Assembly (NCBI RefSeq): GCF_946481145.1
Contig: NZ_CAMLMJ010000018.1
Span: forward strand, 1-64,000
DNA from: an uncultured Sediminibacterium sp.
Lineage (GTDB): Bacteria > Bacteroidota > Bacteroidia > Chitinophagales > Chitinophagaceae
Length of the DNA: 64,000 bases
Direction: 5' to 3'
The notes beneath the pieces were generated by a model. The model was given only the letters and a program-made list of their open reading frames with translations, searched no databases and was not told where the DNA came from. This document shows, piece after piece, positions 9,333 through 19,521 of the stretch. Within the stretch, counting starts at the first letter, position 1; every line of letters starts with the position of its first letter. A program made the translations under genes and the position numbers.

Positions 9333-9334
9333 AT

Positions 9335-10363
9335 ATGAAAACGAAAAAAGAAGTCACGATATATGATATCGCTCAAAAACTTGAGCTATCATCTGCAACT
9401 GTGAGTCGTGGCTTACAGGACCACCCAGCTATCAATAAAAACACCAGGAAAAGAATACAGGAAACCGCACGTGAGCTTGGATACAGGCATAATAATTTCG
9501 CCAGTAACCTCAGGAAACAAAAAACCAATACCATTGGCGTATTAGTACATGAACTGAACAGTAACTTTATTACTTCCGTTTTGGCCGGTATTGAAAAAGT
9601 AACTACCGAAGCGGGCTACGACCTGATTATCGCACACTCATCAGAAAGTTCTGTAAAAGAAGCCGCTAACGCCGTGAACTTGTTTCATAAAAGAGTAGAT
9701 GGCCTCATCGCTTCACTCTCCTTCGACACCGCCGATCTTTCCCACTATGCGCAATTTGAAGAAAAAGGAATCCCGGTGATCTTCTTCGACCGCGTTGAAG
9801 AAAAAGGAGAAAGCACAAAAGTAATCATCGATAATTACAAATGCGGCTACCAGGCTACACAACACCTTATAGAACAGGGTTGCAAAAGAATTGTACTGGT
9901 TACTGCCAGTTTGAAACGTAACGTATATGCCCAGCGACATAAAGGTTATGCTGATGCGCTCTACGATAACAATATTCCTTTCCACAAAAAATATGTACTG
10001 ATCAAAGACCTCAGTGAACAGTGTGGTGTTGAAGCAGCCATGGAAATTCTCAAAATGAACCCACTACCGGACGGTGCTTTTATCACCAACGATTTCTCAG
10101 CGGCTGTATGTATGCAAACATTGAAAGAACATGGCGTTCGCATTCCGGAAGATATTGCCATTGTTGGATTTAATAATGATGCCATCGGTAAAATAACCGA
10201 ACCACAACTCAGTACAATAGATTATCCGGGCATAGATATGGGAGAAATAGCCGCGCGTAACCTGATAAATCACCTGAAAGGAATTTCTGATATAAAATAT
10301 ACTAATACAATTGTCATACGATCGAACCTCATTATCAGAGGTTCCTCATTAAGAAAAAAATAA
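9335..10363 (+). CDS. LacI-family transcriptional regulator of the xylan locus
   Basis: 342 residues: an N-terminal LacI helix-turn-helix (VTIYDIAQKLELSSATVSRGLQDHP, of which TIYDIAQ and SATVSRGL are the recognition parts), a hinge helix (residues ~45-60), and a periplasmic-binding-protein-like sensor domain starting at TIGVLVHELNSNFI. The effector is not readable; xylose, a xylo-oligosaccharide or glucuronate are candidates by context. The frame is open from 9290, but the ATG at 9335 places the helix-turn-helix at the correct distance and puts the operator just upstream. It is divergent from xylB and 23 bp ahead of GH67, so it probably controls both arms. Confidence 0.9.
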   Translation: MKTKKEVTIYDIAQKLELSSATVSRGLQDHPAINKNTRKRIQETARELGYRHNNFASNLRKQKTNTIGVLVHELNSNFITSVLAGIEKVTTEAGYDLIIAHSSESSVKEAANAVNLFHKRVDGLIASLSFDTADLSHYAQFEEKGIPVIFFDRVEEKGESTKVIIDNYKCGYQATQHLIEQGCKRIVLVTASLKRNVYAQRHKGYADALYDNNIPFHKKYVLIKDLSEQCGVEAAMEILKMNPLPDGAFITNDFSAAVCMQTLKEHGVRIPEDIAIVGFNNDAIGKITEPQLSTIDYPGIDMGEIAARNLINHLKGISDIKYTNTIVIRSNLIIRGSSLRKK

Positions 10364-10386
10364 GCTTACCTAGTTGCTGCCATACC

Positions 10387-12540
10387 ATGAAAAAAATACC
10401 ACTATTAATACTATTTCTTTGCGCCAGCTTTTGCCTTAAAGCAGAAAACGGATATGAGCTTTGGCTAAGGTATCAACCATTACAGGATAAAGGAATACAG
10501 CTTAATTACCGGAAACAAATCACTGGCTATTTTATAGACGGATCTTCTGAAACACTCTCCATTGCTAAAGAAGAACTCAGCAATGGTTTATCAGGATTGC
10601 TTGGTCTAAAATATACACAATCAAACAGCGCTTCCTCCCCTTCCGTATCATTGATAGCCGGACAAGGAACTTCTCCTGCACTCTCTCATACAGGAATTGG
10701 TCAGCTGCTGCTTGATATTGGAGAAGAAGGATTTATTATCGTTTCAAAAACCATTAACGGCAAGAAAAAAATCATTGTATCCGGCAACACGGATAAAAGT
10801 GTTTTATATGGCATTTTTCATCTGCTAAGACTCATTCAAACCCAACAACCACTCGATCAACTTAAAATTGTTTCAGTTCCGAAATTGAAACTAAGGATGC
10901 TTAATCACTGGGACAATCTCGACCGAACTGTTGAAAGAGGATATGCAGGTTTTTCTCTATGGAACTGGCATACCCTACCAGGACTTATAGATCAGCGTTA
11001 CAAAGATTATGCAAGGGCCAACGCATCTATCGGCATCAATGGAACCGTGCTTACCAATGTAAATGCCAATGCTACCATACTTACTAAACCTTATCTCGAC
11101 AAAGTAAAAGCACTTGCAGATGTTTTCAGACCCTACGGTATAAAAGTGTACCTCACTGCACGCTTTAGTGCACCCATTGAAATTGGTGGTTTAAAAACCG
11201 CCGACCCACTTGATGAAAAAGTGAGACAATGGTGGAAAGATAAAGTGAAGGAAATATACCAGTATGTTCCCGACTTCGGAGGTTTTGTCGTGAAAGCAAA
11301 TAGTGAAGGACAGCCTGGTCCACAAGACTATAAACGCACGCATGTCGATGGTGCAAATATGCTGGCAGATGCCGTGGCTCCTTTTGATGGAATTATTATG
11401 TGGCGCGCATTTGTGTATAGTGCAGAAAAAAATGAAGACCGTCACAAACAGGCTTATAGTGAATTTGTTCCACTCGATGGCGCATTCCGTTCAAATGTAA
11501 TGGTACAGGTAAAAAATGGAGCCATTGATTTTATGCCCAGAGAACCATTCCACCCACTTTTTGGTGCCATGCCGAAAACTCCTTTAATGATGGAGTTTCA
11601 GGTAACTCAGGAATACCTTGGTCAGGCTACCAATTTGGTTTATCTCGGAACATTATTCAAAGAATGTCTTGATAGCGATACCTATACAAGCGGCAAAGGC
11701 TCAACCGTAGCCAAGGTTCTTGATGGAAGCTTTAATAAAGACCAACAACTTACCGGAATGGCTGGTGTTGCAAATATTGGTAATGATATTAACTGGTGCG
11801 GACATCCATTTGCACAAGCAAACTGGTATGCATTAGGAAGATTAGCATGGGACCATGAATTAAGTGCAGAAAAGATTGCAGAAGAATGGCTTAAAATGAC
11901 TTACTCCAATAACCCTGCATTTGTTCAAACAGCTTCAAAACTCATGATGGAAAGCAGGGATCTTTTTGTACAATATGCAAATCCGATAGGGCTTCACCAT
12001 ATCATGGGAACCGGACATCATTATGGTCCTGCTCCATGGGTTAGTAACTTAAACCGCCCAGACTGGAACCCGGTATACTACCACAAAGCTGATAGTATTG
12101 GTATTGGATTTAACCGCACGGCAACTGGTAGTAATGCCCTTGCACAATACCATCCAGATGCAAGAAAACGCTGGGAAAACATGCTGGATTGTGAAGAAAA
12201 AAACCTGCTATGGTTCCACCATGTTCCCTGGAACTTCAAAATGAAAAGTGGCCGCACATTATGGAACGAACTCTGTTACAACTATTACAAAGGAGCAGAG
12301 AGAGTTGCCGCAATGCAAAAGACCTGGGATGGTTTACAATCTTATGTAGACAAACAAAGATTCAGTGAAGTAAAAATGCTGCTAAAAGTTCAGGAAGAAG
12401 AAGCCATCTGGTGGAGAAATGCCTGCCTGTTATATTTCCAAACCTTTAGTAAGCAACCTATTCCAAAAGAATACCCACAACCAGATAAATCTCTTGACTA
12501 TTATAAAAATTTACGTTTCCCCTATGCGCCGGGCAACTAA
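10387..12540 (+). CDS. GH67 alpha-glucuronidase
   Basis: Secreted, probably periplasmic (signal peptide MKKIPLLILFLCASFCLKA). Removes (4-O-methyl-)glucuronic acid from the non-reducing end xylose of small aldouronic acids. At 717 residues it has the usual three-part GH67 layout. Residues 170-200 hold LNHWDNLDRTVERGYAG and LWNWHTLPG. E307 in KANSEGQPGPQDY is the expected acid, and D381 (VKNGAIDF) with E409 (VTQEYLGQ) fit the paired base residues known in the family. The gene starts 23 bp after the regulator and is followed 18 bp later by an SDR. GH67 enzymes act after endoxylanase (GH10) has cut the chain, so it complements the GH115 two genes on. Confidence 0.96.
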   Translation: MKKIPLLILFLCASFCLKAENGYELWLRYQPLQDKGIQLNYRKQITGYFIDGSSETLSIAKEELSNGLSGLLGLKYTQSNSASSPSVSLIAGQGTSPALSHTGIGQLLLDIGEEGFIIVSKTINGKKKIIVSGNTDKSVLYGIFHLLRLIQTQQPLDQLKIVSVPKLKLRMLNHWDNLDRTVERGYAGFSLWNWHTLPGLIDQRYKDYARANASIGINGTVLTNVNANATILTKPYLDKVKALADVFRPYGIKVYLTARFSAPIEIGGLKTADPLDEKVRQWWKDKVKEIYQYVPDFGGFVVKANSEGQPGPQDYKRTHVDGANMLADAVAPFDGIIMWRAFVYSAEKNEDRHKQAYSEFVPLDGAFRSNVMVQVKNGAIDFMPREPFHPLFGAMPKTPLMMEFQVTQEYLGQATNLVYLGTLFKECLDSDTYTSGKGSTVAKVLDGSFNKDQQLTGMAGVANIGNDINWCGHPFAQANWYALGRLAWDHELSAEKIAEEWLKMTYSNNPAFVQTASKLMMESRDLFVQYANPIGLHHIMGTGHHYGPAPWVSNLNRPDWNPVYYHKADSIGIGFNRTATGSNALAQYHPDARKRWENMLDCEEKNLLWFHHVPWNFKMKSGRTLWNELCYNYYKGAERVAAMQKTWDGLQSYVDKQRFSEVKMLLKVQEEEAIWWRNACLLYFQTFSKQPIPKEYPQPDKSLDYYKNLRFPYAPGN

Positions 12541-12558
12541 ACAATTAAAAGATTAAAC

Positions 12559-13305
12559 ATGTCTTCAGAAAAGAAAGTAGCCATCATTACAGGAGGAGGA
12601 TCCGGCCTCGGTTTTGCAATAGCAGAAAAATTTATTGCAAATGGTATTACCACCATCATAGTAGGCCGTGATCAGGAAAAACTGTCTCAGGCTAAAGCAA
12701 AACTCGGAGAAGGTTGTCATACCATTAGTTGCGACCTCAGCAACCTTGCCTCCATTCCCGCTATGGTACAGGACATCGTGAACCAGTTCGGGCAAATTGA
12801 TATTCTCGTTAATAATGCGGGTATCAATATGAAAAAAGTATTTACGGAAGTAACCGATGAAGAATTCCAACGCATATTAACCACCAACGTCTCTGCCGTT
12901 TTTGCAATAAGCCGTGAAGTAGTAAAACAGATGCTACCAAGAGAATCTGGTTCAATCATTAATATAAGTTCGATGGCAGCGCAATATGGACTGCCAAAAG
13001 TTATTGCCTACAGTGCGAGCAAAACTGCTATCGATGGTATGACCAGGGCTATGGCTGTTGAACTCTCACCAAAAGGCATTCGTGTAAACGCTATTGCGCC
13101 AGGCTTTATTTATTCAGACATGACTGCTAAAGCCCTGGATAGCGATCCGGAACGCAAGGCTAAAGTATTCAGCAGAACACCAATGGGTATTATGGGGCAA
13201 CCAACAGATATTGGGGAAGCCGCTTATTTTCTAGCCAGTGATGCCGCTAAATATATTACAGGAGTTGTTTTACCCGTAGACGGAGGAAACAGCATAGGAT
13301 TCTAA
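12559..13305 (+). CDS. Short-chain dehydrogenase/reductase, possible fructuronate reductase
   Basis: Classical SDR of 248 residues, cytosolic. Cofactor loop TGGGSGLG at residues ~11-18, NNAG, and the catalytic Ser with YSASK follow the Ser-Tyr-Lys layout. It resembles gluconate 5-dehydrogenase and KduD-type enzymes. It lies between the two alpha-glucuronidase genes, and mannonate dehydratase is encoded nearby without a recognisable uxuB. A role in reducing fructuronate to mannonate is therefore a reasonable inference. Another sugar-acid oxidoreductase activity is equally possible. Confidence 0.7.
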   Translation: MSSEKKVAIITGGGSGLGFAIAEKFIANGITTIIVGRDQEKLSQAKAKLGEGCHTISCDLSNLASIPAMVQDIVNQFGQIDILVNNAGINMKKVFTEVTDEEFQRILTTNVSAVFAISREVVKQMLPRESGSIINISSMAAQYGLPKVIAYSASKTAIDGMTRAMAVELSPKGIRVNAIAPGFIYSDMTAKALDSDPERKAKVFSRTPMGIMGQPTDIGEAAYFLASDAAKYITGVVLPVDGGNSIGF

Positions 13306-13315
13306 AATAAACAAA

Positions 13316-15883
13316 ATGAAAAATATTGCTTTATCGATGATTGCCTGTTTTGTATCGACGATGGTTTTTGCACAAACCATCGTTGGCACAAAGCCATCAC
13401 CCGATTATTTCATCCTGAGTAATCCTGTAATTGTTGTAGACAAGTCAGAAGAACAATTATTACACTTTACTGCTGAATTGCTACAGCAGGATATCAAAGC
13501 TGTTACAGGTCTTACTGCAACCATCTCACCAACCATTCCTCAAAAAGCAGGAACACTGATTGTACTTGGAACAGTGGGAAAATCTGCCATTATAAATGCG
13601 CTGCTATCAAAAAAAATTATCAAGCAATCTACTATCAACAACCAATGGGAAGCATTTCACCTGCAAACAGTGAATGCCCCAATGCCAGGCATTTCAAATG
13701 CGATGATTATAACTGGTGCTGACAGAAGGGGTACTGCTTTTGGTGCTTTTGAATTTTCAAAACAACTGGGGGTATCGCCCTGGTACTGGTGGGCTGATGT
13801 TCCTGTTGCGAAAAAAAGTACAGTGTATATAAAGAAAAATCTTTCCATCACCGATGCGCCAAAAGTAAAGTACAGAGGCATCTTCATCAATGATGAAGCT
13901 CCTGCACTTTCTGGTTGGACAAAAGAAAAGTTCGGAGGATTTAACCATAAACTATATGAAAAAGTATTTGAACTCATCCTGCGTTTAAAAGGTAATTATA
14001 TCTGGCCGGCCATGTGGGGTAATGCTTTTTATGACGATGACGCAAAGAATATTGAAGTAGCAGAAAAATATGGGATTGTAATAGGCACATCTCACCATGA
14101 GCCACTGATGCGCGCGCATGATGAATGGAGAAGGTATGGTAAAGGAAAATGGAACTACGACAGCAACGAAGCACAACTCAAAGAGTTCTGGAGAGCAGGC
14201 ATGAAGAGAGGAACCAATGAAAAAATTGTAACGGTAGGTATGCGTGGGGATGGCGATGAGCCTATGTCTAGACAAACCGCAACTGCATTACTGGAAAGAA
14301 TAGTGAAAGATCAGCGGGAGATAATTGCAGATGTTACCCAAAAACCAGCAAGTGAAACACCACAACTCTGGGCACTTTATAAAGAAGTGCAGGACTACTA
14401 CGACAAAGGAATGCGTGTACCTGATGATGTAACATTATTGCTTTGCGACGACAACTGGGGCAATATTCGCAGGCTCCCCAATCCAAAAGATGCTCCAAGA
14501 AAAGGAGGCTATGGTATTTATTATCATTTCGATTATGTAGGTGGACCAAGAAACTATAAATGGCTCAATACAAATCCGCTTCCAAGAATCTGGGAACAAA
14601 TGAACCTCGCATGGGAATACAATGCACGTCAAATATGGATCGTAAATGTGGGCGACATTAAACCAATGGAATACCCTATTTCATTCTTCCTTGATTTTGC
14701 CTGGAACCCAGAACGCATACAGGCTAAAGACCTGGAAGCATACAGTATTCAATGGGCCAAATCACAATTTGGTGAACCCTATGCAAAAGAGATTGCAGAA
14801 CTAATGACCAAATATGGCAAGTACAATGGCAGAAGAAAGCCGGAATTACTGGATGCCAATACCTATAGCTTCAATTATGAAGAATGGCCAACCGTTGTTG
14901 CTGAGTATAAACAATTATTAAGTCTGGCAGAAACTATAAACAGCAAGTTACCTGCTGAGAAAAAAGATGCTTTCTACCAACTGGTTTTACACCCGATCAA
15001 AGCTTGCAGTAATTTATACGACATGTACTATCATGTTGCACTTAACCAAAAAGCATACGCAAATAAATATGCCGTTGCCAATACCTATGCCGACAAAGTA
15101 AAAGAATTATACCGCCAAGACTCATTAATAACCCTTGAATACCACCAATTAAACAATGGTAAATGGAATCAGATGATGAGTCAAACCCATATTGGTTATA
15201 CTTACTGGCAACAACCAAACCGTCAGCGTATGCCGATGGTTCGTTATGTACCTGCTGATTCTATAAAACCAGTGCCTGCTTCGAATAAGGATATAACTAT
15301 GCATTCAACTATCCCTTCAGGTATAAAGGGGAATGTATTTTATGAAGATTCGAAAAGAGGTGTGTCGATTGCAGCAGATCATTATACTGCCATCAACAAT
15401 AGCAGAGATATCAAATGGACCGTCATTCCCGATTTAGGTAGAACAGGAGGGGCAATAACTGTTTCACCTCTTACCGCTGCGAGTCAGCAACCCGGTCCTG
15501 GCACTCCTTATGTGAGTTATGATATTTATACAAGCAGCAAAGGAAACTTTACCATTAATGCCTATTTCTCTCCTACCCTGAACCTTCAGAATACTGAAAA
15601 TGGTTTATCGTATGCTATTTCGGTGGATGACGAAGCGCCACAGATTGTCAGTATCAACAAAGAAGATAAAAATACAGGTACGGGTATCTGGAACAAATGG
15701 GTTTCTGAAAACATCATTATAAAATCAACCAAACACAGTATAAACGCAGCGGGTAAACATACCATCAAATATTGGATGGTAGACCCTGCTGTTGTTTTGC
15801 AAAAAATTGTAGGAGACTTTGGCAATAACCTGCCAAGCTATTTAGGTCCTGCAGAAACCATTCATCAACCAACTAAAAAATAA
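13316..15883 (+). CDS. GH115 xylan alpha-1,2-(4-O-methyl)glucuronidase
   Basis: 855 residues with signal peptide ending ...VSTMVFA. GH115 enzymes remove (methyl)glucuronic acid from internal xylose units of polymeric xylan, unlike GH67. Family landmarks are YRGIFINDEAPALSGW, LKGNYIWPAMWGNAFYDDD, GTSHHEPLMRAHDEW, VTVGMRGDGDEPM, LLCDDNWGNIRRLP and YYHFDYVGGPRNYKWL. A C-terminal beta-sandwich-like part (from about residue 660) follows. It starts 10 bp after the SDR and 4 bp before GH10, so translation is probably coupled. Having GH67 and GH115 together allows attack on both short and long glucuronoxylan. Confidence 0.95.
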   Translation: MKNIALSMIACFVSTMVFAQTIVGTKPSPDYFILSNPVIVVDKSEEQLLHFTAELLQQDIKAVTGLTATISPTIPQKAGTLIVLGTVGKSAIINALLSKKIIKQSTINNQWEAFHLQTVNAPMPGISNAMIITGADRRGTAFGAFEFSKQLGVSPWYWWADVPVAKKSTVYIKKNLSITDAPKVKYRGIFINDEAPALSGWTKEKFGGFNHKLYEKVFELILRLKGNYIWPAMWGNAFYDDDAKNIEVAEKYGIVIGTSHHEPLMRAHDEWRRYGKGKWNYDSNEAQLKEFWRAGMKRGTNEKIVTVGMRGDGDEPMSRQTATALLERIVKDQREIIADVTQKPASETPQLWALYKEVQDYYDKGMRVPDDVTLLLCDDNWGNIRRLPNPKDAPRKGGYGIYYHFDYVGGPRNYKWLNTNPLPRIWEQMNLAWEYNARQIWIVNVGDIKPMEYPISFFLDFAWNPERIQAKDLEAYSIQWAKSQFGEPYAKEIAELMTKYGKYNGRRKPELLDANTYSFNYEEWPTVVAEYKQLLSLAETINSKLPAEKKDAFYQLVLHPIKACSNLYDMYYHVALNQKAYANKYAVANTYADKVKELYRQDSLITLEYHQLNNGKWNQMMSQTHIGYTYWQQPNRQRMPMVRYVPADSIKPVPASNKDITMHSTIPSGIKGNVFYEDSKRGVSIAADHYTAINNSRDIKWTVIPDLGRTGGAITVSPLTAASQQPGPGTPYVSYDIYTSSKGNFTINAYFSPTLNLQNTENGLSYAISVDDEAPQIVSINKEDKNTGTGIWNKWVSENIIIKSTKHSINAAGKHTIKYWMVDPAVVLQKIVGDFGNNLPSYLGPAETIHQPTKK

Positions 15884-15887
15884 TCCC

Positions 15888-16988
15888 ATGTCATACAAAA
15901 AAATCACCCTGGCACTCGGTGCAATTGCTGTTTCTCTGTCCATGCAAACAGATCTAAAAGCACAGGACGCATCCCTGAAAAAAGTTTTTGCAAAAGATTT
16001 TGGCATTGGTACTGCCATGAGTGCAAGTCAGATTGAAGAAAAAGACCCCAAGGCTCATGCGCTAATAGTTAAGCATTTCAATATGGCTACTCCGGAAAAT
16101 ATCATGAAAGCAGAAATCATACATCCGCAATGGGATGTATACAATTTCGATCTGGCAGATAAAATGGTGGCTTATGGAAAGAAGCATAACATTAAAATCA
16201 ATGGACATACACTGGTATGGCACAGCCAGTTACCTGCATTTGCCCGTAACATTAAAAGCGTAGACTCATTCCGTACGTTTTTTACCAACCATATCAATAC
16301 TGTTGCAAGTAGATATGATGGCAAAATCTTCTCCTGGGATGTAGTAAATGAAGCATTGAACGAAGATGGTACCATGCGCCGATCAATCTTCTTAAGCAGA
16401 TTAGGTGATGATTTTGTTACAGAAGCGTTTAGACTTGCCGCTAAAGCATCTCCAAAAGCAGAGCTGTATTACAATGATTATAATAATGAACAACCGGCTA
16501 AAAGAGCAGGTTGTATCGCATTAGTCAAAAAGATACAAGATGCAGGTGTGCGTATTGATGGGGTTGGTATACAAGGACATTGGCATGTTGGTAAAGTTCC
16601 TTTCAAAGAAATTGAAGAAAGCATTCAGCAATATGCTGCGCTGGGCTTAAAAGTAATGTTTACCGAACTCGATATTGAAGTATTACCCAGAAGTTTTCAG
16701 GGTGCCGATGTTAACCAGCGTGTGGCAAGTAACCCAGCCCTCAACCCATACAAAGAAGGTTTACCAGACAGCGTACAGCAACAATTGGCCAGTGATTATG
16801 AAAACCTTTTTAAACTATTCCTGAAGTACAAAAAAAATGTTACGAGAATTACTTTCTGGGGAGTAAATGACGGGCAAAGCTGGTTGAACGACTGGCCGGT
16901 AAGGGGCAGAACCAATTACCCATTATTGTTTGATCGTGAGTTTAATCCTAAACCAGCTTTTTATAAAGTGATCGAAACAAAAAAATAA
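15888..16988 (+). CDS. GH10 endo-beta-1,4-xylanase
   Basis: Secreted single-domain GH10, 366 residues, signal peptide ending near TDLKAQ. Acid/base E155 in WDVVNEALNE and nucleophile E260 in FTELDIE are both present, as are GHTLVWHSQLP and the C-terminal WGVNDGQSWLNDWP. No carbohydrate-binding module is attached. GH10 leaves glucuronic acid on the non-reducing xylose, which is the substrate form GH67 needs. The gap to GH115 is 4 bp. Confidence 0.97.
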   Translation: MSYKKITLALGAIAVSLSMQTDLKAQDASLKKVFAKDFGIGTAMSASQIEEKDPKAHALIVKHFNMATPENIMKAEIIHPQWDVYNFDLADKMVAYGKKHNIKINGHTLVWHSQLPAFARNIKSVDSFRTFFTNHINTVASRYDGKIFSWDVVNEALNEDGTMRRSIFLSRLGDDFVTEAFRLAAKASPKAELYYNDYNNEQPAKRAGCIALVKKIQDAGVRIDGVGIQGHWHVGKVPFKEIEESIQQYAALGLKVMFTELDIEVLPRSFQGADVNQRVASNPALNPYKEGLPDSVQQQLASDYENLFKLFLKYKKNVTRITFWGVNDGQSWLNDWPVRGRTNYPLLFDREFNPKPAFYKVIETKK

Positions 16989-17015
16989 ACGGGTAAACAC
17001 CCTTAAAAAAGCTAT

Positions 17016-18458
17016 ATGAACCAAACACCAACAACCCGTTTATCTGTACTGGAAAAAGTAGGCTATAGCCTCGGCGACCTGGCCGCTAACCTTGTTTTTC
17101 AGACACTCATGACCTACCTGGCTTATTTCTATACAGATATTTATGGTTTAGAAACAAGCCATGCTTCGGCATTAATTCTCATTGTAGGACTTGTAGCTGC
17201 ATTTGCCTTTAATCCGATCATTGGTGCAATTGCCGACAGAACGGTATCGAGATGGGGCAAATTCAGGCCATGGATCTTATGGACGGCTGTACCATTAGGT
17301 GCTATTGCATTGCTGGCATTCAGCACCCCGGATTTTTCGTATAAGGGTAAAGTGATTTATGCCGTAGTTACTTATACACTGCTGCTCCTATTATATGCTG
17401 CTAATAACCTGCCTTATTCAGCCCTGAGCGGTGTAATCATTGGTGATATGAAAGAGCGAAACAGCATGTCTGCTTATCGCTTTGTGGCAGTGATGTTTGC
17501 ACAATTTTTTGTGCAGGTATTCATGTTACCAATTATCGAAGCAGTGGGCAATGGCAATAAAGCAGCCGGCATTGAAACCGTTATGACCTGGCTGGCCATC
17601 ATTGGAACAGTAATGCTGATCATTACCTTTTTAACCACCAAAGAAAGAATTGTTCCCAAGCCTGAACAGAAGTCCAGTTTAAAGGAAGACCTCGGCGATT
17701 TATTCCGTAACCGTCCCTGGGTAATTATGCTTGTGCTTACTACTCTGGTGTTTATAACGCTTGCCATGAAGGGTGGTTCTTATGTGTACTATTTTAAAAA
17801 CTATGTAGACAAAGAAAGTTTAACGGCATTCGTTGCACCAATTACAAATGCATTATCCAATATGGGAATGAATTTTTTTGGGGAAGATCCGGTGTCTGCT
17901 GGTTTTGGCTTATTTAATGCAGGTGGAATCATTTTTATGATTGTCGGCATTACTTTATCGAAACGTTATGCAGATAAATATGGTAAAAGAGATGTGTTTG
18001 GTATTGCCTTATTCATCTCTACATTATTCATACTGGCATTTGTATTCTTCCCTCCCACTTCAGTGGCATTAATGTTTATATCACAAATACTGCATGGTTT
18101 CTTTTATGGCATAACCATACCACTCTTATGGGCTATGATTGCCGATGTGGCGGATTACAGCGAATGGAAAAATAACAGAAGAGCTACGGCCATCATTTTT
18201 TCTGCCATGATGGTAGGATTAAAAGTTGGTCTGAGTGTAGGAAGTGCCTTATTAACCGCCATTCTCAACATGTTTGATTATGTACCAAACAGCGATGCTG
18301 TGCAAACTGAATCTGCCATTAATGGTACCAGGTTTTTGGTAAGTGTGTTTCCATCGATTCCATTTTTATTAGGGGCGGCTTTATTGTTTTTTTATGAAAT
18401 CAATAAGAGCATGGAAACCAAAATTGAAACTGAATTAAAAGAAAGACGTAAAAATTAA
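17016..18458 (+). CDS. GPH-family sugar:cation symporter (xyloside importer candidate)
   Basis: Inner-membrane transporter of 480 residues with about 12 membrane segments, of the glycoside-pentoside-hexuronide:cation symporter family. The N-terminus LEKVGYSLGDLAANLVFQ and the loop DRTVSRWGKFRPWILW are characteristic. The middle part carries a longer hydrophilic loop and an extended segment around residues 265-300. It is the only importer in the xylan cluster and stands in the centre of it, so xylose, xylo-oligosaccharides or (aldo)uronates are the likely cargo. Exact substrate is inference. Confidence 0.9.
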   Translation: MNQTPTTRLSVLEKVGYSLGDLAANLVFQTLMTYLAYFYTDIYGLETSHASALILIVGLVAAFAFNPIIGAIADRTVSRWGKFRPWILWTAVPLGAIALLAFSTPDFSYKGKVIYAVVTYTLLLLLYAANNLPYSALSGVIIGDMKERNSMSAYRFVAVMFAQFFVQVFMLPIIEAVGNGNKAAGIETVMTWLAIIGTVMLIITFLTTKERIVPKPEQKSSLKEDLGDLFRNRPWVIMLVLTTLVFITLAMKGGSYVYYFKNYVDKESLTAFVAPITNALSNMGMNFFGEDPVSAGFGLFNAGGIIFMIVGITLSKRYADKYGKRDVFGIALFISTLFILAFVFFPPTSVALMFISQILHGFFYGITIPLLWAMIADVADYSEWKNNRRATAIIFSAMMVGLKVGLSVGSALLTAILNMFDYVPNSDAVQTESAINGTRFLVSVFPSIPFLLGAALLFFYEINKSMETKIETELKERRKN

Positions 18459-18479
18459 TACGATAAAATAATTGTCATC

Positions 18480-19514
18480 ATGCCTGAAGATCCGATAAAC
18501 CATATTGATTTTGATGCCTTAGACCGGAATGCTATTTCTCAGCCCTTGGTAAAGCATATCTATACAGCAGACCCATCTGCGCATGTATTTAATGGGAAGA
18601 TTTATATCTATCCATCTCATGATATAGAAAATGATATTCCTTTCGATGATTTAGGTAGCCATTTTGCAATGGAAGACTATCATATCCTATCGATGGATAC
18701 ACCGGATTCTCCTGCTGTGGATAATGGTTGCGCTTTACATGTAAAAGATGTTCCCTGGGCAGACAAACAAATGTGGGCCCCTGATGCTGCTGAAAAGAAT
18801 GGCACTTATTATTTATTTTTTCCGGCCAAGGATCATGAAGGAATTTTCAGGATCGGAGTTGCAAAAAGTGCATCTCCTATCGGACCTTTTATTCCTGAAC
18901 CAACAGCGATACCCAACAGTTTTTCGATAGACCCTGCTGTTTTCCAGGATGATGATGGCGCTTACTATATGTATTTTGGTGGTATTTGGGGAGGTCAATT
19001 ACAAAGATGGAGAACAGGATCTTTCATGGCCGAAGGTGAAGGCCCACTTGCCCATCTGCCAGAAGATAATGAACAGGCATTATGTCCGAAGATGGCTCGC
19101 CTCTCCGAAGACCTTTTATCATTTTCAGAAACACCTAAAGACATCCTCATCATCGATGAAAATGGCAACCCTCTTTTAGCGGGAGATAATGACCGACGCT
19201 TTTTTGAAGCAAGTTGGGTACACAAATACAATGGCAAATATTATTTCTCCTATTCTACAGGTGATACACATTTCCTATGTTATGCCATCGGAGACAATCC
19301 TTATGGACCTTTTAAATATGCAGGAAGAATTTTAGAACCTGTTGTTGGTTGGACATCCCATCACTCCATCTGTGCCTACCAAGACAAATGGTATTTGTTT
19401 TACCACGATAGTAGTTTGAGTAAAGGAGTTACGCATTTAAGGAGTGTAAAAGTTACCGAACTCATACACGATGAAGCAGGAAAAATAAAAACAATTCAAC
19501 CTTATAATAAGTAG
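18480..19514 (+). CDS. GH43 glycosidase without signal peptide
   Basis: 344-residue five-bladed propeller, cytosolic since no signal peptide is present. The three acidic residues expected in GH43 are visible: D31 (TADPSAH), D151 (SIDPAVF) and E243 (FFEASWVHKY). The likely activity is beta-xylosidase or arabinofuranosidase on imported oligosaccharides; the subfamily is not certain. It follows the symporter by 21 bp, which supports action on imported material. Confidence 0.9.
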   Translation: MPEDPINHIDFDALDRNAISQPLVKHIYTADPSAHVFNGKIYIYPSHDIENDIPFDDLGSHFAMEDYHILSMDTPDSPAVDNGCALHVKDVPWADKQMWAPDAAEKNGTYYLFFPAKDHEGIFRIGVAKSASPIGPFIPEPTAIPNSFSIDPAVFQDDDGAYYMYFGGIWGGQLQRWRTGSFMAEGEGPLAHLPEDNEQALCPKMARLSEDLLSFSETPKDILIIDENGNPLLAGDNDRRFFEASWVHKYNGKYYFSYSTGDTHFLCYAIGDNPYGPFKYAGRILEPVVGWTSHHSICAYQDKWYLFYHDSSLSKGVTHLRSVKVTELIHDEAGKIKTIQPYNK

Positions 19515-19521
19515 TCGTACC

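Larger units (their letters stand above)
8278..9334. other. Divergent control region between xylB and the LacI-type regulator
   Basis: This 1-kb gap holds two copies of a cre-like operator (8908-8921 and 9319-9332), a minus-strand terminator (8464-8504) and a weak promoter candidate at 8904-8911. No heptamer array is present, unlike most other longer gaps. A 95-codon open frame on the plus strand (8500-8787) shows no recognisable family and overlaps the terminator at its start, so it is not called. The stretch 8940-9310 shows nothing I can name. Confidence 0.5.
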
